Positions 1-7,605 of a stretch of 20,613 bases of DNA are shown here, in pieces. Every line of letters starts with the position of its first letter. The stretch's first letter is position 1. The stretch is from Cyclostephanos tholiformis. Its lineage: Eukaryota > Bacillariophyta > Thalassiosirophyceae > Thalassiosirales > Thalassiosiraceae. The translations under genes were made by a program, and so were the position numbers. The stretch covers positions 1-20,613 of the forward strand of contig JALLPB010000345.1 of assembly GCA_036939975.1 (NCBI GenBank). The letters are read 5' to 3'. Below the pieces are notes generated by a model, which did not search any database, was not told the origin of the DNA, and saw only the letters and a list, made by a program, of their open reading frames with translations.

Positions 1-3000
1 CTGTTGGGCAGGTCATCGATCCGAGTGTTTTTATGGCTTTCGACACAGGAAGTTGCTCGATTATTTCATTGGATCCGTCGGCCAGGGGTACTGTTATGCT
101 GAGTTCCTTGTTGGTTGAGTTGTCACAGTACTTCCATGTTCCGTCTGGGTTCCATCGGAATGATATCAGGTAAAAGGAACATTTTGCCGGTTTCAAAGCT
201 CCCCCCGTTGCTTTCAGAAGGTGGCCCCAGTTGGTAATCGCATCTTGGAGTCTCGTATGTGCCGACTCTAAATCCTCTTGTTCTTGCATATCTACGTGCA
301 TCAGGTCCGTATCATCCACAAACAGTCCTCCTATCAGTTGACATTTCAGTGCTGAGATCGGAGCTATGAACCATGCGCCGTGCTTTTTCTTTCTGTGCGC
401 GCGTATCATCGGGATCGTTGTGGCCGCCCACGCTGCCGGGGAGGCACCATTTCCTTGACACATGCCTTGTGGTTTGATTTGGTCGTCGCCTCCAGCAGTG
501 TCCCCCCCTGCATAGTCTTCCGAGTCTCCGTATCCCGTTCGCAGGTAAAAGCGCATATTTTGTATCGTTTTGAGCATCGATTCGATCGCTTTGGTAGGAA
601 CACCAAGGGCTTGAAATACCATCGATGCCATTGGGTGGGCTATCCGGTCATAGCAGTTATCCGCGTCAACAGAGGCCAAACCTGCAGGTCGTCGTGATTG
701 TCTCACAATATCGTAAAAGAGGTTTTTAGATAAAGTGGCGTCCTCTGCTAATTTATTTCGTTCGCTGTATACCTCTTCTGGCATCAGTTTGTATTTTCGT
801 ACCTGATCGAGCATGCGGATCCCGAAGATGAGTTTATTGGATGCGTTGAAGTCCCCCTCCATCAGTAAGATGGATCTTAGTTTTGTGATCAAGGAGCATC
901 CGAAAATCTTTTCAAGCATGACGGACAATCCTTGTGCCCACCGGTCCAGGACGATCCCTCGCTTAGCTATCAGGGTGGTATAGAGAGCCTGGATATATCT
1001 TATATATGGGGATCGTAACCCCGCCTTGTAATGCCCAAAGTGTCGTCCAGAGATCGACGAGGAGGTTTGCTCTTTTGCCCGACTCCAGTGGCCCTCCCAT
1101 TGTGTCGGAGTGATGGTTGTGCTTACCGAGTCTTTTGGGATAATGAGTCTAATTTGTGCGCATTCTTGTAAAATTTCTTTGGTGGCTTGGTCGAAGTCTT
1201 CGGGGTATCTGTAGGTGCCGTTAAGGATTGACCGAGCTGTGATTGATATCGAGCAGTATCCGAATTGCCCTCTGAGACGACCTTGACATAAGGGGGCGTC
1301 TTCTGCTAAAACGAAGCGCTTTCTGTGGATGTTGTCCCAGATTGCCCTGTGTACGGATGGTTTATCTGAAAATTCCTCCATTTCTCCATTTTCTCTCTCC
1401 ACCTGGACCTTGAGACATGCTCCACCTCGGGGTTTCCCTAGGGCGTAGTTCATTCTTCTCCAGAAGCCTCTCTCTTTCTCCCGTTGAATGATGGAGAGAA
1501 TCTTGTTGGTTGCCTCCTCGTCGTCTCTTTCTTTAGCAGCCTCCAAACGGGTGTAAAGGTGTTTTCTTCTATAGTACCTACCGTGCTTGCGAAAATAATC
1601 ACACTGAGCAATGCAGGTCTGTAATCTTGTATAGATCTCTTTAATTGGGATAGAGAGGGGATGGTCGATCCCGCATCTTCTCGCCGCTCGTTTTAAGTTT
1701 CCTTTATTTCGGATTCTACCAGCGTGGAATCGTAAGATTGATTTATAGATCTGTGTTCTTTTAATCCACATTGCTGCCTCTGGGGAGAATTGAATCCGTC
1801 CTGATTTGATTTTGCGGCATTTTTTCTCTGCAAACCTCATGTAGTCTCCAAGCTCTCGATCTAAGTGGGTGATTCGTTTTGCGAATGTTTTCCTGGATTT
1901 GCTTTTCTCGTGCGCCTCTCCCATTCTTTCGATTAGCCTGTGCCTCAGTATTAATTCGTCGAGTTTCTTTGTGTAGCGATTGGCAACCCCCGGAAGGGTT
2001 GTATTAAGCCGTCGGGATGTCGGTCGCACAATTTTTGGGGGGTTAATACCGATGAGGTCCTGGGTAGCAAAGTCAATCACAAAAAGTCTATGATCTCCGA
2101 TTCCGTACCCGGCTGGCATAATTGCCGCGTTGCATATTGTTATATCCGATGTGGCCCACACCCCGTCGATTGGTTTTGTCCCCCGGAAAAAGGTAGAGCC
2201 TATTTTTTTGCTAGTGAAGGTTCCAACTACCTCGATCATCGCTAGTCCGTCGATGTTTGTGAGAGCTTTCCCGATTGACTTTTTATATATATCTTCATTC
2301 GCATCCAGGCATACGATTAGCCTATCACCCTCTTCTCTCCATTTGGTGAGTGCCCTGACCAGGTGGTCGCGGAAAAGTGTACGGGGGCATCGGTTCTCAT
2401 TCCTGGGTCGAAAATATCTTCTGTGTTGCTGATACGTGGTGCTATTGTCCGCGTTGTTGTTGTTGTTATAGCATGGGTTATAGCCGCAGATAATTCGGGT
2501 TTTGATACCGTCTCCGAGGAGCGTCATCACCGCCCATCTCCCTAATCCTGTCTCATCTCTGGAGGGGCCTTCGTGTTGCAGGTTTTCAGTGAGAGGGCCG
2601 TACATTATCAGGCTAGTGCCCCCCTCTTGAATTTTGCCTACGTTTTCGTGGGTGTTGTGTGCGACCACTGTTTGGATTGCCGCCTCCCCTCCTCTGAAAA
2701 GTTGGTTGAATCCGTTTACGTTTTGTTTGTGAGCCATATTGAGTCGATGCTCGTTGTAGGCTACGATATCCACCTCGAGAGAATCGTGTAGTTCTTTTGC
2801 TCGTTCTACTTTCTCGTTATTACTTAGCCTATTACAAATTCCATTAGCGTTTTCGTATATCAATCTGGTGACTCCTTCCCCTTTCGACATGGGTGCGATG
2901 CCGTGAACCTTTAGGACCTCGTCTGATGCGGCCGCTTCGGATACCCTAATTCTTTCTGTTAGTTCTGTCTGTGTACTGAATTCTTCGTTTTCCCTAAAGT

Positions 3001-3340
3001 TGTTTAATGACGTGGTGTTGATCGTCCCTGTCTCGTCCAGAGCGAAAGAGACATAGTTGTTGTCAACGCTTGTCATTTTTCCTATATTCCTAAATCGATT
3101 AGCCCGACTGGACAAGGCATCAAGGATCGACTTATGTCGGATGATTTCCATGTTGCCGTGTAGTTCTTTACGAGTCTTGTTGCCGTGCTCATCGATTAAA
3201 TCAATTAAACGTATATTAGTGTCACTTTTCCTAAATGCCGACGCCCGCTGTCTGCCGTGACTATTCCTAGGTACCCCGTTTGTTGTCCTGCGCCTGGACT
3301 GAGACGACCCACTTGACGCCATACGCTGTGCCCCCCCCAT
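1..3340 (-). CDS. Retrotransposon ORF2: APE-like endonuclease plus reverse transcriptase (partial)
   Basis: I read this frame without a stop from 3340 to the left edge (about 1113 codons), and it continues outside. It would nick target DNA and copy the element RNA. The N-terminal half has the EEP/APE pattern: YENANG (N164/N166), NEHRL (E197), a CGYNP stretch, LDANED (D346, N348) and GDHR (D416, H417). A basic linker follows. The reverse transcriptase has motif A VDADNCYD (around 891-898), motif B PQGMCQGNGASP (from 957), motif C FVDD (1007-1010, bases 322-311) and the following GGALKPAKC. Numbering is from the ATG at 3340; a second in-frame ATG at 3322 would shorten it by six residues. A TGA just upstream in this frame closes it, so it is not fused to ORF1. 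Any RNase H or C-terminal zinc knuckle cannot be seen here. Confidence 0.9.
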   Translation of the reverse strand, partial: MGGAQRMASSGSSQSRRRTTNGVPRNSHGRQRASAFRKSDTNIRLIDLIDEHGNKTRKELHGNMEIIRHKSILDALSSRANRFRNIGKMTSVDNNYVSFALDETGTINTTSLNNFRENEEFSTQTELTERIRVSEAAASDEVLKVHGIAPMSKGEGVTRLIYENANGICNRLSNNEKVERAKELHDSLEVDIVAYNEHRLNMAHKQNVNGFNQLFRGGEAAIQTVVAHNTHENVGKIQEGGTSLIMYGPLTENLQHEGPSRDETGLGRWAVMTLLGDGIKTRIICGYNPCYNNNNNADNSTTYQQHRRYFRPRNENRCPRTLFRDHLVRALTKWREEGDRLIVCLDANEDIYKKSIGKALTNIDGLAMIEVVGTFTSKKIGSTFFRGTKPIDGVWATSDITICNAAIMPAGYGIGDHRLFVIDFATQDLIGINPPKIVRPTSRRLNTTLPGVANRYTKKLDELILRHRLIERMGEAHEKSKSRKTFAKRITHLDRELGDYMRFAEKKCRKIKSGRIQFSPEAAMWIKRTQIYKSILRFHAGRIRNKGNLKRAARRCGIDHPLSIPIKEIYTRLQTCIAQCDYFRKHGRYYRRKHLYTRLEAAKERDDEEATNKILSIIQREKERGFWRRMNYALGKPRGGACLKVQVERENGEMEEFSDKPSVHRAIWDNIHRKRFVLAEDAPLCQGRLRGQFGYCSISITARSILNGTYRYPEDFDQATKEILQECAQIRLIIPKDSVSTTITPTQWEGHWSRAKEQTSSSISGRHFGHYKAGLRSPYIRYIQALYTTLIAKRGIVLDRWAQGLSVMLEKIFGCSLITKLRSILLMEGDFNASNKLIFGIRMLDQVRKYKLMPEEVYSERNKLAEDATLSKNLFYDIVRQSRRPAGLASVDADNCYDRIAHPMASMVFQALGVPTKAIESMLKTIQNMRFYLRTGYGDSEDYAGGDTAGGDDQIKPQGMCQGNGASPAAWAATTIPMIRAHRKKKHGAWFIAPISALKCQLIGGLFVDDTDLMHVDMQEQEDLESAHTRLQDAITNWGHLLKATGGALKPAKCSFYLISFRWNPDGTWKYCDNSTNKELSITVPLADGSNEIIEQLPVSKAIKTLGSMTCPT

Positions 3341-3353
3341 GGGTGAGGGGGGG
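3331..3353 (-). promoter_or_regulatory. Hairpin across the ORF1/ORF2 junction holding the ORF2 start codon
   Basis: In the transcript a run of seven C (3353-3347) is followed by an 8-nt loop (3346-3339) and a run of eight G (3338-3331), giving a 7-bp all-GC stem. The first ORF2 ATG (3340-3338) sits where loop meets stem. The ORF1 stop codon (3369-3367) is 26 nt upstream of that ATG. The structure is seen directly; a role in stop-and-restart translation of ORF2 is inference. Runs of this length are also prone to sequencing and replication slippage. Confidence 0.5.
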
Positions 3354-3366
3354 TAGCTGGTGCTGA

Positions 3367-5616
3367 CTATTCAGCATCTGCCGCTAAGGCGGCTCCACCG
3401 TTTTCCTCATCACTCGAGGGCGAGGACGCTGTCTGGATGTCCTCTCCGGTGGTAGCGGTCGTTAGCGGCCTGCTGTCATTACTCGATGAGGATGCTGAGC
3501 CCTCATCCGATTCCGTCAAGTCGACGGATTCGCCGTTTCTACTGGTCGTCAGGTCAATCGGGTTAGCTCCTTCCCCTTGCATTGCCGTAGAGATAGAGTC
3601 ATTATCCTTACCGTCGTGGTGACGTTCGTTTCTCTTGTGGATAGTGAAGACTGATCGTTCCTCGTCCAGTCTGAATAGGTTCTCTGGGGGTGGGGGGGCG
3701 TTCTTTTTCCCTTTTGGGCCTAGGCCTAACTCGGAAAAGGCGTCCTTGTACCATGAAGCCGAGGAGAAATCATCTGTCGATCTTTTTCCTAGGTCATCGG
3801 GAGTTGTTAGGGTAGCTGAGGTAGAGTCCCACTTACATAGCGTGATCTCCGCCGCTTTAACCTGGCAGCAGCAGCGTTTCACGTATTGTGTGATCGTCTG
3901 TTCCGGGAAGTGAAGGTCTCGTAGTACGAAGGTTAGGAAGGCCGGAAAATTTTTATTCATCATCAGCACCATTTTCTCCGCTTCCGGGGTTTGTGGAACG
4001 ACCACTTGGACTGGGCTCATTGGGGCTGAAGCCTGATGAACCTCCGCGATTAGTTGAAATCCGTCACTCAATTTAAACTTAGTAAGCAGCACGTGTCTTA
4101 GGGAAAGGCCTTTTGTTTGATTTCCATCTTTATTATAAAGCGAGGTCTCCGCGTCCAGGTTAGTGATTCCGAGGATGTCCTCCACTACCATTGTAAGTTG
4201 ATAATTCGTGTGTTTTTGAGCAACCTGGCATAGGGATTTGATTTCGCTCGGTGTCGACTCGTGATCCGCCACTTCGCTAATATGGGCGTGTTTTCCCCAA
4301 AAATCAATTACTATCCCGCACTCTTTCGCCAATTGAGTAAGTTTTCTGATTGCTGATGAGTACCTTTTATCACATTCCACGTGGTAGGCTCTTCGGTTAT
4401 TCAACACCCGGTATTCTAGCTTATTGAAGTGGCTTGTGTCTTGTCCGGGGAGTTTGGGTACCTGGAGTCTAAGTTCGATCGCGGGAAGGGGGTTGGTCGA
4501 GTGAGCGTTTTCCCCAAAGTCGAACTCATCTTCCAATTGCATACTTTTGGAAACCTTCTGCGCTTCCGTCAGTATCATCTTGTATTCCTCAAGAAGCACC
4601 TTTTTTGGGACTTGGATAGATATGTTAAAGAATGTTAAGATAGTTTCGCTGTCGAAAGATTGTAGTTCTTTTACGCGAAGGTAGCGTCCTCCTTGCTTAA
4701 ACCACTCCTGGTTGATGCGTTCAAGGGTTTCTGTCGGTTCTTCTTCCGTGGCTATCGCAAAGTTGAAGAAGACTATTGGTTCACGAAATTCGTCCTTATC
4801 TTTATCTTTCTTGTTTTTATTCCACACTTTCTGTTTTTCGAAGGGGTTCCGAGCACCTTGATAGGATACTTTGAAGTGCTTGCTAAGGACCGTCATGTTC
4901 GTCGGGATGGAGTTAACGTCAGTAAGGAGGTAGTCACTGTCACTTGTCTTGACCGGAGCGTAGGCGAAATGCTTATCGACTATCTTCCCGTTGCGAAGTA
5001 GTTCCCTCAGAGCCCCGATGAAGTGATCTTCGGGTTTCACAGCGGGGAGTTGGATAGATGATTCCACGATAGTTCGTGGGTGGGCATGTTTGTGGACTGG
5101 TGTTCTTAATGCGCTCTTTTTCAGTTGAGTAGATTTTGAGGACTTTATTGTTGCCGTAGTCTGCAGGGAGGGGGCGTGCACTTTTACTTCGGTGGCGAAC
5201 CTTGCACTCTTCTTGGGTGGAGAACGTAGGACATGTTCTTTTTCCACAGGTTTCTCCTTCTCTTCCGGTTCAATATCCAGTTCCATGTCTGCTCCGTATT
5301 GCAAAAGTCGGTCTATGGAATCATCTCCACCCGAGTCTGATCTATTGCGTCTGATGGGATCGTCTGGGGATATTGTGACTCGCCTCGCATCCTCCTGCCT
5401 CTGTCGTTCATCGTCCATTTTCTTTCGTTGATCTTCTTCTATCTTTCGTGCCTCGTCCCTCTTCTTTTTCTCGGCTTGCCTCTTCTCTTTTTCAATGTCC
5501 CGTTGGCGTTGTAATTCCTCTTCTGCTGCTTGGCGCTCTTGTTGAAGTTTGCTGCGTTCCGTGTTTAGTTTATTGGCAACGTCCGATTGCCGGTGATTCC
5601 TGGTACTCGCTGGCAT
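3367..5616 (-). CDS. Retrotransposon ORF1, 749 aa, coiled-coil protein
   Basis: A likely RNA-binding/packaging partner of the element, judged by position before the RT ORF and by layout. Residues about 1-80 are a charged heptad-like coiled coil rich in Q, E, K and R (LNTERSKLQQERQAAEEELQ and on). A basic, proline-containing segment (about 150-215) follows, then a mixed globular region (about 220-640) with no domain I can name and no CCHC knuckle. The C-terminal 65 residues are Ser/Thr/Asp/Glu-rich and hold IDLT (687-690) and VDLTESD (698-704). I chose the ATG at 5616 because the context (CAAAATGCC) is favourable, it opens the coiled coil, and the upstream part of this frame overlaps the acidic ORF and looks non-coding. 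The frame is nevertheless open up to an ATG at 6573, which would give 1068 aa. The stop is TAG at 3369-3367. Confidence 0.75.
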   Translation of the reverse strand: MPASTRNHRQSDVANKLNTERSKLQQERQAAEEELQRQRDIEKEKRQAEKKKRDEARKIEEDQRKKMDDERQRQEDARRVTISPDDPIRRNRSDSGGDDSIDRLLQYGADMELDIEPEEKEKPVEKEHVLRSPPKKSARFATEVKVHAPSLQTTATIKSSKSTQLKKSALRTPVHKHAHPRTIVESSIQLPAVKPEDHFIGALRELLRNGKIVDKHFAYAPVKTSDSDYLLTDVNSIPTNMTVLSKHFKVSYQGARNPFEKQKVWNKNKKDKDKDEFREPIVFFNFAIATEEEPTETLERINQEWFKQGGRYLRVKELQSFDSETILTFFNISIQVPKKVLLEEYKMILTEAQKVSKSMQLEDEFDFGENAHSTNPLPAIELRLQVPKLPGQDTSHFNKLEYRVLNNRRAYHVECDKRYSSAIRKLTQLAKECGIVIDFWGKHAHISEVADHESTPSEIKSLCQVAQKHTNYQLTMVVEDILGITNLDAETSLYNKDGNQTKGLSLRHVLLTKFKLSDGFQLIAEVHQASAPMSPVQVVVPQTPEAEKMVLMMNKNFPAFLTFVLRDLHFPEQTITQYVKRCCCQVKAAEITLCKWDSTSATLTTPDDLGKRSTDDFSSASWYKDAFSELGLGPKGKKNAPPPPENLFRLDEERSVFTIHKRNERHHDGKDNDSISTAMQGEGANPIDLTTSRNGESVDLTESDEGSASSSSNDSRPLTTATTGEDIQTASSPSSDEENGGAALAADAE

Positions 5617-5857
5617 TTTGGTTGTTGAGATGGTGGAAGACGATATTAGTTTAACTTGACTTGGTTCCGGTAAATCTTGACAGGCGATCGTTATTGGTAT
5701 TCTGCCCGTATGCTTCCCCTTTGCCGCTGTCGCCGGAATCGTCGTAGTCTTCAGGGGAGCGTACTCAAGCGTGAAGGATAATTGTGGGTCGAATTGGTTT
5801 GTTAGGGTGTAGTGAGTGGATAGGCCTTTTGGAGAGGATGGAAGGGACTCTAGTGGG

Positions 5858-6481
5858 TTAATAATCAGCAAATGCGTGTTCAACGTCTGAGTTCTCGCTG
5901 GTGCTGCTGTCGTCCTCGTCGTAGAAGTTGTCGCTGTCGTCTTTGAAGGCAGGTTCGTCGTCGTCGTCTTCTGCTTCTGTGGTTTCTGTACCTTTCCTTT
6001 GAGTGTTGGTGATATTATGCTCAACTTGTCGGAATAATTCCACTTCTGTGTTGCTTTTGTCGCTATTGTCTTCGTCGTTGGTCTCGAGGTCCTCGCTGTC
6101 GGGATCGTCTTCCCCGTCGTGTACAATGATGCGGAATCCTTCTGACGGGCCTTCCGTATGTTCAGTTCTGTTGATGAAGTAGTCTTCTTCTCCGAAGAGG
6201 ACACACGAGCAAAAGGGTTTTGCTTCAGGTCCTCGTGCGAGATTGCAACGCTTAATGTAGAGACGAGTGCTGCGACGCTTTTTCCCTTGGAGCTGTCGCT
6301 CGACTTCCTGTAGGTGGAGTAGTTCCCGCTCACGAAGAAGGGTCTTACGCAGTTTTTTCTCTTTGAATCGCTTAGCGCGAGCCTCGGACCAAGCGGAGCG
6401 ACTGCCTGGAGGAATCTTGGAGGAGGAGGAGATTGGGTCGGGAGTTGGATTGATGGATGCTTGTGAGGTAGACTGAGACAT
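5858..6481 (-). CDS. Small acidic ORF at the head of the retrotransposon, 207 aa
   Basis: I do not recognise this protein. The first about 75 residues are basic and helix-prone (SEARAKRFKEKKLRK, then RERELLHLQEVERQLQGKKRR). A short ordered-looking part has three cysteines (RCNLARG and FCSCVLFGEEDYFINR). The last 100 residues are strongly acidic and low in complexity (Asp/Glu/Ser/Asn), ending HAFADY. GAN-type codons dominate this frame, giving a coding-like purine-first pattern that the overlapping frame lacks. The first ATG in frame is at 6481; the frame is open upstream to about 6544 but without another ATG. It ends in TAA 241 nt before the ORF1 start. It probably belongs to the element as an extra 5' ORF, but an unrelated host gene cannot be excluded. 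Confidence 0.55.
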   Translation of the reverse strand: MSQSTSQASINPTPDPISSSSKIPPGSRSAWSEARAKRFKEKKLRKTLLRERELLHLQEVERQLQGKKRRSTRLYIKRCNLARGPEAKPFCSCVLFGEEDYFINRTEHTEGPSEGFRIIVHDGEDDPDSEDLETNDEDNSDKSNTEVELFRQVEHNITNTQRKGTETTEAEDDDDEPAFKDDSDNFYDEDDSSTSENSDVEHAFADY

Positions 6482-6573
6482 AATATTATGATGAGGTAAA
6501 GTCCGAAATAGTAGGGGTTGAGTGTATTGCGCATCTGGTGGCACATCTTATTTAGGGGTATGGGAATTGGCAT

Positions 6574-6972
6574 TGTGCGTTACTTCTTTGTAAAATGTTG
6601 TAGGGGTGCGTTTGGGAGTTGTGGGGAAAATTATTTGATAATTTACGTTTGCTTGATGTTATTTGTTTGGTGAACTCTATGAGCTGAAGTTTGGGTGGCT
6701 GACGATGGCCCTTTCCGGAAATGGGAGTTGTGTGGTGTTTTCTTGGGAGTGAGTAGCCAGGGGGCTCTGAGGGTCTCCATATATTTCCTATAGAGTTGTG
6801 TGTTGATTGATGCGGTTGTCGTGGCTGGGAGGGTAGGGTTGCCAAAGAGCAGCCGCCGTCCACGTGCCTAACTAATATTTCATTTATCTTAGTTGACTGA
6901 TCTGAACGAAAAGTACTGTGAACCCAACACCCTGCCCCTGCCGCCGCCGCATTGCCTCTTCCCGTCGCCGGA
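6574..6972. promoter_or_regulatory. Head-to-head intergenic region between retroelement and GNAT gene
   Basis: About 400 bases without a supported gene. It must hold the GNAT promoter and any 5' UTR or internal promoter of the retroelement. A palindromic CACGTG (G-box/E-box type) lies at 6861-6866, about 110 bp upstream of the GNAT ATG. The part nearest the element is T-rich on the plus strand (A-rich in element sense). No TATA box can be assigned, and the element's 5' edge is not visible as a repeat. Confidence 0.4.
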
Positions 6973-7605
6973 ATGGATGCACGAGATGTACGAGCTGGGG
7001 CTGATGAAGACGGCTCCCCCTCAATTATCATTCGTCCCTTCGAGCCGAGGGATAGCGCAGCCGTGGCCGCAATCTGGGTGGGTGGATTACAGCAAACCAT
7101 CGATTCGACGGGAGGTCTCATGTCGCTCCTCATGCAGCCGGCGATGGCGTGGCTGAAGCGCAGTGCCACCGCTGCCGATGGCGACGTCGGCCCCGATGGC
7201 GCCAATCTGGCCGCACACTGGTGCTCCCATGACGGCCGCCAGATGCTGGTCGCCACCATGGATTCGGGCGTCGTCGTCGGCTGCTGCGGGGTGATCCGGG
7301 GAACGGATGAGAAAAAGTCTGCGCCGACGGGATGCGATGTGTGTAGCGTGTGGCGCCTATCGGTAACGGAAACTGCGCGGCGGCGTGGCGTGGCGATGGC
7401 ATTGATGAGGGCGGCAGAAGACTGGGCACGAAAAGAGGGTGCCAGTAGTATTCGGCTTGTGACCGGCAATCCCATCGCGGCAACCTTTTACGTCGAGCGC
7501 ATGCGCTACGAGCGTCCCGGATGGAGGTGGGACCAGAACTTGCCTCGGTATGACATGTGGTTTGAGAAGAAATTGAACGGCTTACAAAAATCGTCTCATA
7601 ATTGA
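6973..7605 (+). CDS. GNAT-family N-acetyltransferase, 210 aa, intronless
   Basis: Predicted to transfer an acetyl group from acetyl-CoA to an amine; the substrate is unknown. The N-terminal strand IIIRPFEPRDSAAVAAIW (about residues 18-35) is a typical GNAT opening. Motif A is present: CSVWRLSVTETARRRGVAMA (about 124-143), with RRRGVA as the acetyl-CoA pyrophosphate loop, then a helix LMRAAEDWARKEG. Motif B follows as RLVTGNPIAATFYVERMRYE. The length suits a single GNAT domain with a 40-residue insertion after the first strand and helix. The first in-frame ATG is 6973; the frame is open to 6952 but only from a TTG. The gene is GC-richer than the downstream intergenic DNA. A loose resemblance to NAT8-like or RimI-like enzymes is possible but not provable by eye. 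Confidence 0.85.
   Translation: MDARDVRAGADEDGSPSIIIRPFEPRDSAAVAAIWVGGLQQTIDSTGGLMSLLMQPAMAWLKRSATAADGDVGPDGANLAAHWCSHDGRQMLVATMDSGVVVGCCGVIRGTDEKKSAPTGCDVCSVWRLSVTETARRRGVAMALMRAAEDWARKEGASSIRLVTGNPIAATFYVERMRYERPGWRWDQNLPRYDMWFEKKLNGLQKSSHN

Larger units (their letters stand above)
1..6573 (-). mobile_element. Non-LTR (LINE-type) retrotransposon, 3' end outside window
   Basis: Three consecutive minus-strand ORFs form the layout of a LINE: a small acidic ORF (6481-5858), a coiled-coil ORF1 (5616-3367) and an endonuclease/reverse transcriptase ORF2 (3340 to past the left edge). None has an internal stop in the window, so the copy looks young or under selection. No integrase, protease or LTR is visible, and the endonuclease is APE-like (EEP fold), which fits target-primed retrotransposition. 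The 3' UTR, tail and target-site duplication lie outside. The 5' boundary is not defined and could reach into 6574-6900, just upstream of the divergent GNAT gene. I cannot name the clade from sequence alone. The end at 6573 is only the most upstream ATG of the ORF block. Confidence 0.85.

Noticed and set aside
5617..6573. N-terminal extension of ORF1 to give 1068 aa
   Set aside because: It overlaps the acidic ORF, is a Lys/Thr/Ser-rich reading of the same repeats, and starts with a membrane-like stretch unusual for an ORF1 protein. Kept only as an alternative.
1..6573. LTR retrotransposon or DNA transposon
   Set aside because: No long terminal repeats, gag-pol protease, integrase or transposase motifs; APE-like endonuclease and RT order point to a LINE.
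6893..7156. Second plus-strand frame over the GNAT start
   Set aside because: It opens with TTG rather than ATG and runs out of frame across the GNAT domain.
6552..7475. 307-aa minus-strand frame
   Set aside because: Mostly antisense to the GNAT gene and without a recognisable domain; long antisense frames are common in GC-rich coding DNA.
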